Shown here in pieces: positions 43,355 through 54,404 of a stretch of DNA of 64,000 bases. How positions within the stretch are numbered: the stretch's first letter is position 1; every line of letters begins with the position of its first letter. The translations under genes and the position numbers were made by a program. The stretch comes from Neovahlkampfia damariscottae (lineage: Eukaryota; Heterolobosea; Selenaionea; Neovahlkampfiida; Neovahlkampfiidae), in NCBI GenBank assembly GCA_016618085.1, contig JABLTG010000056.1, positions 38,461 to 102,460 of the forward strand. The letters run 5' to 3'. The notes beneath the pieces were generated by a model. It was not told the DNA's origin. It saw nothing but the letters and a program-made list of their open reading frames with translations, and searched no databases.

Positions 43355-44518
43355 TTATAATTCCAAATGTTTAAATTTTGCCATTAATTCTTGATTTTCA
43401 GATTTCATTCTGAATCTCGAGAATGTATCTGTCATCATCATATAACTCGTAAATGTAATGACAGGTTTAAATATATCCCTTTCTATATCTTCATTTTTTA
43501 ACTGTTCTTCAATTTTATTTCTCATTGAAATATCTAAATTCAATTCATACATTGAATTCTCTCGTATATAAGTATCAAAAATAGTTTTTGCAATTAAATT
43601 CCTTTCATCTTTTCTCATTGATTTGAATTTTAATCGAAATTCAGTTGCAACACCATAAAATAACAAGTTCTCTTCGCATGCTTGTGATGTTAGAAATTTC
43701 AAATAACTTTCAAATAAATCATTGTCTTCCAACATTATTTCAAATGGTGATTTTTCATATTCATCATCTTCTTGTTCTTTTTTTTCAATTTCAATATCTT
43801 TTGATTTGTTAATTAAATACACAGTAGGTTTTCTTTTTTTTTTATTTTTTTTTATTGAAATTATTTTTATTTCAATTTCTTGTAAATTATCGTTTCTTAT
43901 TTTTTGATATTTTTTGTTCATTTCATCATCTTTTGACACTTCAATTTTTTGTAAATTTTTTTTTGTTTCTTTGATGAGGTTGTACTCAGAAAGGCTTGAA
44001 TTTTTTGATTCTTCATTTTCAGTAGATAATAAATTTTCAATGATAGATTCATATTTTGATGTGAGTGTGTCAAAAATCTCCTGATTCTTTTTATAAATTG
44101 ATATTGTTTCCAAGCTATTTTTGATTTGTTGGTTATGGATTTCTTCGTCTTCTTGAATTAAATTTTTCAAATCATTTGAGATATTTAATGATGTATCAAG
44201 CTCCTTTATCGTTGATTCTAACTTTTTTGCTACATCATTCATTTCTGTTTGATATTTTTGAATTTTTGACTGAAACTTTTGAATCAACATTTTTTGTTCT
44301 TGAATAACCAAATCAGGTGCATTAAATTTAGTTGTTTGTGGTTTTAAAGGTAGTGATTTAGACTGTATTTCAGGTGAGTTAATACTTTCTTTTTTCGGCT
44401 TAAAAAAGTTTTGTGGTTTTTTTGATGATTGTTGAACATTATTTTCATCACCTCTTGGTGATAAATTCTTTTTTAAATTTGTATTGCTTCTTTGTCTTCT
44501 CACCGGATGATTTTCCAT
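43355..44518 (-). CDS. RGS-domain protein with coiled coil
   Basis: Single exon, 387 residues. A basic N-terminus, a long coiled coil (about residues 75-220), a Lys-rich stretch, and a C-terminal RGS fold (FEIMLEDNDLFESYLKFLTSQA, ENLLFYGVATEFR, then MYELNLDISMRNKIEEQL). RGS proteins speed GTP hydrolysis by G-alpha subunits. It lies next to a seven-helix receptor-like gene and 34 kb from the Kelch/G-alpha fusion. Whether they act together is inference. ATTTTATTGGTTC precedes the start. Confidence 0.87.
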   Translation of the reverse strand: MENHPVRRQRSNTNLKKNLSPRGDENNVQQSSKKPQNFFKPKKESINSPEIQSKSLPLKPQTTKFNAPDLVIQEQKMLIQKFQSKIQKYQTEMNDVAKKLESTIKELDTSLNISNDLKNLIQEDEEIHNQQIKNSLETISIYKKNQEIFDTLTSKYESIIENLLSTENEESKNSSLSEYNLIKETKKNLQKIEVSKDDEMNKKYQKIRNDNLQEIEIKIISIKKNKKKRKPTVYLINKSKDIEIEKKEQEDDEYEKSPFEIMLEDNDLFESYLKFLTSQACEENLLFYGVATEFRLKFKSMRKDERNLIAKTIFDTYIRENSMYELNLDISMRNKIEEQLKNEDIERDIFKPVITFTSYMMMTDTFSRFRMKSENQELMAKFKHLEL

Positions 44519-44645
44519 TTGTTGTTCAGATTTTTTGAACCAATAAAATGAGAGTATCTTGAAATAAAAAAATGACTCAAAAAAAAATATTTCACTATTT
44601 TCTATTTTTTTTTATCAATAATATGCATCATGTTTGTCTTTTGTA

Positions 44646-46365
44646 TTAAATAACAAAAACATATGAATCATCTTCTGCGACAGAATGGTCACTCTGTTCA
44701 TCATCACTTTTTTTCTCTTCTTCATCATTTTGAATGAGTTTTTCTTCTTCTTGTATTCTCAAGTTTCCTTTTACTAAGAAACTGCATTGTGTCCAAAATG
44801 ATGTGAAATTTGAATAATCAATTGAACCAAATGTCAGAATGACAGTTGTCATAATTTTTCCCACAGTGTACATTGGAACTGCTAAAATGTCATATTCAAT
44901 GGTGAAAAAATCTCTTCCGAAAATTAAAGTCATGGCAGAAGCTGCACGAAGTACTCCCCAAACTAAAATATGTAAATTCAATATAATCATGTATCCAGTC
45001 AACTTCATTTCGAATAACAAAAAAAAAAGAGTTGAACTGTATTTAGTTGTTGATAATCTTGACATTTGATTCCTTATTTTTCGAATTTTCAAATAAACTC
45101 GAACAATAACAATTAAAATTGAAATGATAATCAAAATATAAATAACTGAGATCAAGAAAATCCATGATCCAAAGAAATAAATCCAAATATTCCTCTTTCT
45201 TTTGTCAACTTGATCATAAAGAGTATAAAATATAATGGTACAAGTGATGACGACAATAAATAATATCGAAAGAACAACCAATAAAATACTTTCAAAATTA
45301 GTTTGATGATGTTGATCACCTGTTCCTTTTTGATAATTTTTTTGTTTTTAAATTTTTTATATTTTGATGAATTTGTAACCATTTAATCAAATACAAATTA
45401 TAAGAAAATAATGAAAATGTAACATGAACTAAATTTCCACTTCCTTCATACGTATCAATTCCAGTAGCAATTGACAAAATTGAAAAAATAATTGAAATCA
45501 TTGAAGATATGAATATTGCTATTCTTATAACATTTCTAAAGAATTATTAAATTTCATCTTACAGAAATGATACAATTTCAAAAAAAAAATTGTTTTTAAC
45601 TTCAGTGATGATGCGAAAGATTTCTGGAAAAATGATGAAAAAAATCAGAAATAACATCAATATTGACATGAAAAACAAACTACCATATGGGTTATAAACC
45701 ACTACTGGTACAATATACTTATGTGTGAAATCTTCAATATGATAAAATTTTTCTATTCGAAAAAATATGAATAATTGAGTAAGGTTTACCAATATCATTC
45801 TGGTAACACAAACGTAATTCAGGTCCTTTGAAATATATACAAGTTGAGGTGCATTTTTTTTGACAATAATTTCTGTTAAAGAATTTACAAGTAAAGTTCT
45901 GAAAATTTTCATGAATGGTTTGTGCGCATTGAACACAATGTCTGTGTGCCATAATATGAAGATTGTGATATTTTATAGATTCTCTTCTTGTTAAATTTGT
46001 TTTTTTTAGTTGATTTATAATTTCTGAATTTCCTTCACAAAAATACTTTTCACAATTTGTATCTTGAAAGTGACCATCAAAAACCTTGTTTTTTTTTTAC
46101 CTCCATTTTTCCATTCATCAAAATTATGTAATTCCATGAGTGACTCTTTGCATAATTCTATGCCAGATGTTGGATCCATTTGTCTTGTTGGTCCATGGAA
46201 CACGTCTTTGTGACGAATTTCGTGTAAAAACATTTTTCGAGTTTGAGAGGTGTAAGGAACATATATTTTTGTGAATCTGGTGGTATTGTACAAGGGTATT
46301 AAGAACTGTGATTGAAAAACCAAAGAAACACAAACCAGCAACACTGTTGGAATCAACTTCCTCAT
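44646..46365 (-). CDS. Seven-transmembrane receptor-like protein with Cys-rich ectodomain
   Basis: Five exons (46101-46365, 45790-46062, 45563-45752, 45320-45535, 44646-45288), 528 residues. Residues 1-25 are a signal-like segment (LIPTVLLVCVSLVFQSQFLI). The ectodomain to about residue 200 holds many cysteines (CVQC, CKFF, CQKKCTSTC). Seven hydrophobic segments follow, roughly residues 202-224, 244-267, 275-294, 316-340, 350-380, 405-430 and 437-460, and an acidic cytoplasmic tail. The topology fits a GPCR-like receptor, but no family motif such as DRY or NPxxY is seen. The neighbouring RGS gene suggests G-protein signalling. Confidence 0.72.
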
Positions 46366-46422
46366 GATTAACCAATAAAACATCGCCACGTGATAAAATA
46401 GAACTGGTTGGAAATGAACATT

Positions 46423-47791
46423 TTATTTTTTGAATTTATCCAAAGGTAAAAGATATTTTGATTCATCAAAGAAAATAACAGAATCAAATTCTTTTGGAAG
46501 ACAAGATAAACAATAGTGACTTTGTTTTTCTGTATCTGGTCTGTAGATCACTCCAACATATCTTTCTAATCTTTTCACAGATAAATTTTCAATCAAATGT
46601 CTGTCTTCATTATTTCTGAATATTAAAGCATAGTTCTTTGCAAAATTTGAAGTTGCTTCATGGAAAAGTGCTTCATAACTTCCAGATATTCCTTCTTTCA
46701 ATTTCATAAATTCATAATCATCTCCCCAATTATCGGCTGCAGTTACTTTACCTTGATAAGAAATACAACCAATATTGTACATTGAAGAACCAAAATGCTC
46801 TTTCAACAATTGACCAACATTAATCTGTCCTCTTTGAGAAACTGATGTGAATCTTGCATCGCCTAAATGACTGTTATGAGCCCAAACAACACATTTTGGT
46901 TCAACTATTTTTCTATGAGATTCATAGTGTTCCATAATTCCAACTACCATTTTATAAAAGAATGTATCTCTCAAATTCCAAGTGTCTTCATCCATTGTGT
47001 ACATTGTTCGATAATACTCTTCAGCTGCTTTTACTAATTCTGCGTTCTTTGTTGCAAACATTAATTCATCACCATTGATTGCTTTTCCAGCTCCTTCTAA
47101 ATATTTTGGACCTTTTTGTAACATAGTCATCAATGCAAGATTTACTTCCTTTTCAAGTGATTTCGACATTCCATATGCAACTTTCATTCCATATTGTTGA
47201 GGGTTTCCTTCAGATTCAACAAAATTTGCATATAATCTTCTAACTCTATTGGCATCCTCATAGTCAACTTTTTCCAAATATGAAATAACGCAATGAATAG
47301 ATTTATGAAGAGAATACAAATCAATTCCGTAAATTCCTACTTTTCTTTCTTTTGGACATTGTTCATTGTGATTTCTTAACCATTTGATGAAATTTAACAT
47401 TGATTTATTTCTCCACATCCAAATCGGAAAAATATTAAAATCATTGAAACAGCGTTCAAGGGAATCATCTGAGCTTCCATTCACATATCTATTAATTCTA
47501 TAAGCATCTGGGAAATTTGCTTCAATTGCAACAAAGTTGAATTCCTTTTCTTCAATGAGTTGTTTGGTGATTTCAATTCTTGATTCATAGTATTCTTCTG
47601 TTCCATGAGCTAAAGAATTAAATAAGGTATTTTAGTTACATCCATCACCAATGCATACACATTTTGATTTTCCAATAGCTATATGTATGTGTTAAAGGCG
47701 TTGAAACAAGCTTACAAGATAAAAGTCTACTGTACATCAAATTGGACATTGGGATACCATTTTTTTGAATACTTTCTACTACGGTCTTCAT
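46423..47791 (-). CDS. Erythromycin-esterase-like hydrolase
   Basis: Exons 47716-47791, 47640-47678 (39 nt) and 46423-47609, 433 residues. The family motif appears as IGDGSHGTEEYYESRIEI (usual GEATHGT), with later WAHNSHLGDAR carrying conserved Asn-His. The middle is helical. Family members open macrolide lactones or act on other substrates; in a protist the substrate is unknown. The conserved Glu of GE is Asp here. The distribution of the family is mainly bacterial, so an old transfer is possible, but the gene has introns. Confidence 0.83.
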
Positions 47792-48262
47792 TTTTCTAAG
47801 ATCAATTTTAATTTAATTCTATTGGACAATATTGTTAAATATTGGATTTAAAACTTCAGTCAGTTTTTTAAAAATGAATATTTTGTTTAAATATCCGGAA
47901 AACTTCAAACTCAATCGACTTTTTTTTCCTTTTTTTCGCTAACTAATCGTGTTTTGCGAATGGTTCAGGTTCTTGACTTTGAATTTACGTTTCCATAATA
48001 ATTAAATTGTCAGTTATTGGTGAATATAGGCTTTTGTTCAAACTAGTGTTGAGTCATTTTTTATCTGTTGTCACATTGTAGTTTTCATCACATGATTTTT
48101 TATTTTGAATTGTTTTGAGGCTTGTTATTAATTTTTCGAGTCAAAATTCTCTGTTCACCAGCAAACACTGCTTTCTCAAGTTTGTCAAGGAAAACAGACC
48201 AATGAAAACTGCCAACAAGAACCAATCATTTTTGTTTGATAAGTATTAGAACGTAGCTCATT
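47792..48262. other. 471-bp divergent intergenic region
   Basis: The longest non-coding stretch. It holds TTATTGGTG, CCAATGAAAAC and AACCAATCA cores, the last about 40 bp before the next ATG, and a pyrimidine-rich patch. I see no tRNA, exon or repeat. Confidence 0.55.
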
Positions 48263-48977
48263 ATGGTCTTCCAACAAAATGTACAACAACCACAAGTAAC
48301 AGAAGAAACAGTAGAAACCCAACAAGACCTGATTTACCCACTGAATTCTACCTCATCCTCACAAGAAAAAATAACAAAGATATTTCCGTTGGAGGTTAAA
48401 ACATTACTTGCTATTTCTGTACTTCCAATCATGATTTTTTCTTTCCTCTCTTTGGTAAACTAGTTATTAACTCACACCTCAGATTTTATTTTTATTTTTT
48501 TCTGGATACGCATCCGCAGGGATTTATTTAACTGTATCAGCTTTAAATGCAAATGAATTCAAATCTACACAATGCACCATAGTAAACACTACTAAAGCTG
48601 TAGAACATGGAGGTTTAATATATTACACTTATACAGTTGATTACAAAATTGAAAATGAAAATTTTCAAGAAATTACAGATGGAGAAGTTACCAGAAAATA
48701 TGCAAGAGGAGATAAAGTTTCTTGTTATTATGATATCACAAACACAAAAATCATTCGAATTGAACGTGGAACAACAAAATTTGATTATATTGTTGGATCA
48801 GTTATGTTTTATGCTCTTGCTTTGTTGTTTTTTATACCATCTGAATTTGTGGCCATAGTATTGCTTGCTGTATCTCTTTTTGGGCTATTTCTTTTCAGTA
48901 GGTGGTCTCCTTTTTACAAAAATGGAATGATTGAGTTTCCAAAAACGCAGAAAAGAGTGATCACTGAAAATCAATAA
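48263..48977 (+). CDS. DUF3592-like membrane protein
   Basis: Exons 48263-48454 and 48483-48977 (28-nt intron), 228 residues. A Gln/Thr-rich N-terminus leads to a hydrophobic segment completed by splicing (LSLILFLFFSGYASAGIYL). A central beta domain follows with IYYTYTVDYKIENENF and KYARGDKVSCYYDITNTK, as in DUF3592, then two more membrane segments (YIVGSVMFYALALLFFI and AIVLLAVSLFGLFLF). Function unknown. The beta part should face a lumen or the outside. Confidence 0.72.
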
Positions 48978-49047
48978 AAATTGTATTTGAATATAAAAAT
49001 AAATGTGAAAATGAAATATAAAACCAAACTGACTTTCAAGAAAAATT

Positions 49048-49055
49048 AACCAATC
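49048..49055 (+). promoter_or_regulatory. AACCAATC element touching the start codon
   Basis: AACCAATC ends at the base before the ATG of the DUF2207 gene. It cannot work as a classical upstream CCAAT box unless the transcript is nearly leaderless, so an initiator-like role is likelier. Confidence 0.5.
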
Positions 49056-50798
49056 ATGAACAAACACTTGTTGTTTTTTCTCTTCATCAGCATTGTCCTG
49101 ATTCTTCAAGTTGAAGGAAAAAAAAAAAGAAAAAAAGTATTTCTATGGGAGTCAATTGATGTTTCTGTGAATATCTTAACAAATGGTGACATGGAAGTCA
49201 AAGAAAGGCAAGTGTTAAATTTTATGGAAACGTTTACTCATGGATACAGAACTATACCACTTCATGTTCACGGAAAAAATGACGGAATTGAAAATCTAAA
49301 AGTCAAGGAAATCAAAAAAGAAGGAACTATTGAATACGCTTCCAGCAAGACCAAAAATCCAAACTACTATTATACATCAAGCTCTTGGAATAGTGAATTC
49401 AGTATTTACTGGTATTTTCCTCAGACATCTGGTGTTCATGAATACGAATTTTCTTATACTGTAAAAAGAGCCATTAGAAGAAATGAACACTCAAAAGAAC
49501 TTTATTGGAAGTTAATTCCAAAAGATCATCCAAGAATGATTAAAACATTCACAAGTACAATCAACTTTGAAGATAAAGAAACAAAGATTGAACTATCTGA
49601 AGCTTTCGTCAATGGTGATCAAAACATCTTCAAACAAAGAAGTGGTTTCATTCAAAAGATTGGAAAAAACACAATTGAAATGAAAACACTTGCTTTATTT
49701 GTCAACGATTATGTTGAAGTAAAATTAATTTATGATTCAAAATTTGATATTGAAGAACCACAATGGATGATCAAAGAAACACATTCAAGATTTTTAGATT
49801 TTTATTTCTTCATATTTAGTTTCATTTATTTGATCATCCCTGCAGTTTTGAAATTCATTATTTATCGAGATAATGATATTTCAAATTATTCAACTTTTTT
49901 TGATGAAAGTGAATTACCTTCTGATTTACCGCCTGCATTGGCAAGTACATTACTTTTGAATTATGGAACTGAAAAAGATGCCATTGCAACTTTAGTAAAT
50001 CTATGCAGAAAAGGATATTTAAAAATTGAAGACACAGGAAATGATTGGATATTTCAAAAAGTGAAATCATTTTCAACTTTATCAGAACATGAACATCAAG
50101 TAGTCATGGCTGTTTTTATTTCTTCTGATAATAGAGTATCTCTATCTTCTTTAAATCAAAAATTTTATCAACAAATGAATAATATTTATGATAGATTTTA
50201 TTCAGAACTGAAATCATTGAGAATGATTCATACATACCCTGATAAAATTATTTTTAACTTGATTGTTGTTGGAATATTATTTCCAGTTTCATCTATTTTC
50301 ATTAATATTATACAATCATTTCTTGGCTTTAATATTAATATGACCTCGATGATTGGACTTTCATTTGTTGGTTTGATTTTGTTAATGGTTATGTGTTATT
50401 ATAGAAGCTTTTCAATAAGAACCGTTTCAGGTTCAATAGAAGCAAAAAAATGGTCAAGTTTCAAAAATTATTTAAAAGATGTTTCAAATGGAAAGAAGAA
50501 TATTGATAAGAGCATTTATGAATCATATTTACCTTTTGCAATTGCGTTTGGAATTACTGGATTCACAGCTCGATGGAATGAAATGTTTTATGATCCACAA
50601 ATGGAAATTTCGACTGCACCTCATTGGTATTATTATACTGGTTCAAGAGATTATACTGATTCCAATTTTAGAGATAGATTTGATATAATGTGTGAAACAT
50701 CACATAAAACATTTACAAGTGCCCCACCTTCCAAATCAAGCTCATCATCAAGCAGTGGAGGTGGATCTGGAGGAGGTGGTTCAATGGGTTTTGGATGA
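49056..50798 (+). CDS. DUF2207 membrane protein, bacterial-type
   Basis: Single exon, 580 residues. A signal peptide (LLFFLFISIVLILQVEG) leads to the DUF2207 beta domain: VNILTNGDMEVKERQVLNF and FTHGYRTIPLHV. One membrane helix follows near residue 255, then a soluble region (PPALASTLLLNYGTEKDAIATLVNLCRKG), two further helices, and a Ser/Gly tail (SSSSSSGGGSGGGG). This whole plan, including the Gly-rich end, is that of bacterial and archaeal DUF2207 proteins. Lack of introns in an intron-rich region fits lateral transfer. Function unknown. Confidence 0.85.
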   Translation: MNKHLLFFLFISIVLILQVEGKKKRKKVFLWESIDVSVNILTNGDMEVKERQVLNFMETFTHGYRTIPLHVHGKNDGIENLKVKEIKKEGTIEYASSKTKNPNYYYTSSSWNSEFSIYWYFPQTSGVHEYEFSYTVKRAIRRNEHSKELYWKLIPKDHPRMIKTFTSTINFEDKETKIELSEAFVNGDQNIFKQRSGFIQKIGKNTIEMKTLALFVNDYVEVKLIYDSKFDIEEPQWMIKETHSRFLDFYFFIFSFIYLIIPAVLKFIIYRDNDISNYSTFFDESELPSDLPPALASTLLLNYGTEKDAIATLVNLCRKGYLKIEDTGNDWIFQKVKSFSTLSEHEHQVVMAVFISSDNRVSLSSLNQKFYQQMNNIYDRFYSELKSLRMIHTYPDKIIFNLIVVGILFPVSSIFINIIQSFLGFNINMTSMIGLSFVGLILLMVMCYYRSFSIRTVSGSIEAKKWSSFKNYLKDVSNGKKNIDKSIYESYLPFAIAFGITGFTARWNEMFYDPQMEISTAPHWYYYTGSRDYTDSNFRDRFDIMCETSHKTFTSAPPSKSSSSSSSGGGSGGGGSMGFG

Positions 50799-50971
50799 TC
50801 TTTATTGTATTCAAATAAATCCATTTACTTCTTGACCAAAAACTCTTTCCAATGGCCAATCGGAAAAAAAATGATAAAAATAGATTGGAAAAAAATTTGA
50901 TTGGTAAAACATATTTTGATGGATGTGCTGGTTATTTTTAAAACTCAAGGACTTTTTTTCATTGGTTGAAA

Positions 50972-52598
50972 ATGTTTTTTTTATTGGCCTGGACTATTGC
51001 AAGCGTACCGCTCATCTTCTTCATATACTTTGTTTATTTGTATATCAAATGGAACATTTTGTACCTCAAACACAAGAATTCAAAGATTCCACTAGCTATT
51101 GCACACTTCATTCATCCTGCATTACCGTTTGCTCAATATTTTGGGAAACCTAGCCCTGAAGAAGAAGAAAGATTAATACTTGAAACTGCAAAGAAATATA
51201 ATACTGATAAAGTACTAGTTCTCAAAGGAAATTCAATCAAAGTGATTTTAACGTAAAGTTTCAATTCATTCTCATATTATTCAGAAAACATGAATTAATT
51301 CATGAAGTATTTGTCAAAAAATCAAAATCTTTTGTGAAACCTTTGCAAGAATACAAAGTAGTTGAAACATTCGGACCAAATGTTTTAACAACTATTGGAG
51401 ATCAATGGAAACATCAAAGAATGTTATTCAATCCTGTTTTTTCACAAGACAATTATTTAAGCTTTGTATGTAACTCAACAGTTAAATTCACTAATCAACT
51501 GATCAATGAACAATTGAACAAAGATGAAAATGAATTATGCCCAAAGTAAGGAGATCTTTTGTCATATCTAATTTCCCAAAAGAAAACCATTCACTGCATT
51601 AGCTTTGGATGTTTTAGCTTCATCAATTTTTGGAATAGATACCAATGCATTGAGCCCAATTGATTTGAAAGACTATAAAAAAGAAGATATTCCAGAAAAT
51701 GTTTCGATGACTTTAGTTGATTCTTTGATGAATATAATTTCTGGATTGGTACTAAACTTCATGTTGACCAAAGATATTGCAAGCAAAATTCCGATTGGAT
51801 CCTTAAAGAAATCATCAAAATCAGTTGAGGATTTTGAATCATTTGGTAGATTTATTTTAGAAAAAAGTAGAAATAATCAAGACAAAAATGCTCAAGACGG
51901 GTTAGTACAAATGATGTTGAAAGCTCAAGATGGAGATAGTGATTTCCAATTGACTGATAAGGAACTTATTTCCAATATGTTTATCTTTTTCTTCGCAGGA
52001 CATGAAACGTAATCTTTTTTCTTTTTAAAATTTCAATAGAACTGCTGGAACTTTACATTGGGCAATGTTATGTCTTGCTCAAAATCCGAAGGTTCAAGAA
52101 AAGTTTTATAATGAAGTGAACTCAGTATTGAAAGGAAGAGATCCAACTTATGAAGATATCAAGAATTTAAAATTTGCATTTTGTGTTTTTAAAGAAATTC
52201 TAAGAATTCATACTCCAGTTAAATTAGTTTCAAAACATTCAGTTGAAAAGGTTGTTATTGGTGGAGAAGAATTTCCAAAAGGAACAAAGTTCGGACTATT
52301 TCTTCCGGCTGTCCATAAGGATTCAGAAATTTGGGATAATCCAAGTGAATTTAATCCAGATAGATTTATGAAGAGTAATAATCCTTCTCATTTATTGTCA
52401 TTTTCTTATGGGAAAAGAAATTGTATTGGATCAAGATTTGCAGAAATCGAAGGAACTATCATTCTTTGTTGTTTAATTCAAAAATATTCAATTCATTTCA
52501 AAGAAGGTATTGATATTGATAGATATACTGCTGAAAAGAATTTCGTGACAACTACACCAAAATATGATCTTCCATTTGTCTTGAAAAAAAGAAAATAA
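50972..52598 (+). CDS. Cytochrome P450 monooxygenase
   Basis: Four exons (50972-51252, 51285-51545, 51583-52008, 52040-52598), 508 residues. N-terminal anchor (FFLLAWTIASVPLIFFIYFVYLYI), I-helix FAGHETTAGTLHW restored by splicing, the KEILR (ExxR) pair, a PERF-like FNPDRF, and heme motif FSYGKRNCIGSRF with the axial Cys. Endoplasmic-reticulum membrane, requires a reductase. Substrate unknown; the general form is CYP4- or CYP3-like clan. ATTGGTTGAAA precedes the ATG by 1 bp. The stop lies 6 bp from the kinase gene stop. Confidence 0.94.
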
Positions 52599-52604
52599 AA
52601 TTAT

Positions 52605-54313
52605 TCAGTTATTGATTTGACTCATTAAATCTTGGTATTTCAATTGATCTTTGTACATGTTCAAAAATATTTTGAATTTTTGTTCATGATATTTGAAAGT
52701 ATTCTCTATTGGATGAAAAATAGTTTTGATGGATGACATTGACTTCATTGCATCAAAAATATTGTCATATTGTTTTGAAGCAACTGATGCCAAAATAGAT
52801 GATCCTAAAATCATAATCTCTTCCTCATTTGGTAAGTATACTGGGAATTTTGTCACGTTTGAAATTTCTTGAACAAAAATGTCGTTTTTTGACAAACCTC
52901 CACAAATGAAAATTGAATTGATTTTATGACCATTTTGGTTCATTTCTTGAATTATATGTCCTGTACTATAACAAATGGCTTGTATAATAGATAAATAAAA
53001 TGTCAAAAAATCATCAAAATTTTCATATTGATTCAATTCCAATCCACAAATCATACCCTTTAAATTTGGATTTGATAAAGGACTTCTATTTCCATGAAAG
53101 TCTGGATAAATATTCAATTTTGATGTAATTTTGTGATAGTTATCTTTTTCTTTCAATTTTTTATTCAAAATTTCGAAAATATTTGATTTTTCATCTTTCG
53201 ATAGTTTTGTCAAATAATAAGGATGATTTGTGATTAAATACTCAATTAATTTGCCACTTATTGATTGACCCCCTTCATTAAACCAGAATTTTTCTATCAT
53301 TCCAGAATAGAAAGGTCCCCAAACACTAAATGTTGTCAATGAAATTGTTTAATTTTTCTTACCCTTTCACAAAAATAGGATCTGTTGATAGTGACAAAAG
53401 ACAAGATGAAGTACCACCTATTACACTTAATCTTTCATTTAACTCATATTTTTCTTTGAAATTCAAACTTCCTAACATTCCAATTCCACCTGCATGAGCA
53501 TCAATGATTCCACTTGTCACAATTGTATTTTCATTCAAATTAAAATTTTCAGCAGATTCTTTAGTCAAACCATTTCCAACTGAATCACATATATTTGAGA
53601 ATTTATTTCCTATTCTTTTGTAATTCAATTTTGTTTCATATTCCAAACCAATTTCTTTAAAAAATTCATCATTCCATCCTTCTATAGAAAGAGTATCTGA
53701 TTTATGAGATAAATATGTCCATTTTGCAACTAAGGTATTGACAGAACGAGTATCATCACCTGTTGCTTTGTAAACTAACCAATCTGCTAAATCAAAAAAA
53801 TTAACATTTTCATTTTGATATAAATCAGGTATGTTTTCTTTTATCCAAAGTAATTTTGGTATTTCCATCTCTGGTGAAATATTTTCACCTACATATTTCA
53901 ATACTTCATTTTTTGACGAATTAATTTTTTTTGTTTGTTCTAGTGAGCGATGGTCCATCCATAAAATGACATTTTGTTCATTTTCTTTGGTTGTGCTTAT
54001 AGAAATTGGTTGGTTTGTGCTTGAATCTATCGCAACTAAAGAACAAGTTGCATCGAAACCAATACCAACAATTTCTTGTTTTTTTATTTTTGTTTTTTGT
54101 AATATTTTTTGAATTGAAATTGAAATTGAGTTCCATATATCATTTGAAGATTGTTCATAATGAAGTGGTAAAGGATTGAATGTTTTTATTTTTTCTTCAT
54201 GTGTTTGGATTATTTTTCCATTTTTTGTATTCACAATTCCTGCTCTAACCTATTTTTTTTAATTTTAAATCACATACTGAACCTGTTCCCACATCAACAC
54301 CAATGGTATACAT
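52605..54313 (-). CDS. FGGY-family carbohydrate kinase
   Basis: Exons 54278-54313 (36 nt), 53363-54249 and 52605-53325, 547 residues. The first exon holds the phosphate-1 loop (IGVDVGTGSVRAGIV, joined by splicing). Later come GIGFDATCS, VILWMDHRS, SGIIDAHAGGIGML, SVIGGTSSC and IFICGGLSKN, as in FGGY domain-containing kinase (FGGY/YDR109c) rather than glycerol kinase. These phosphorylate ribulose or related sugars with ATP. The short first exon would be missed by simple gene finders. TTTGATTGGTGG lies about 40 bp upstream. Confidence 0.92.
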
Positions 54314-54404
54314 CCGCTTTTGTTGGTCTATTAAATTTCCACCAATCAAATCAAAATATAAAGAAAAACAAGTAACTAAAGTTTATTCTTGTAACAGTGA
54401 TTAA

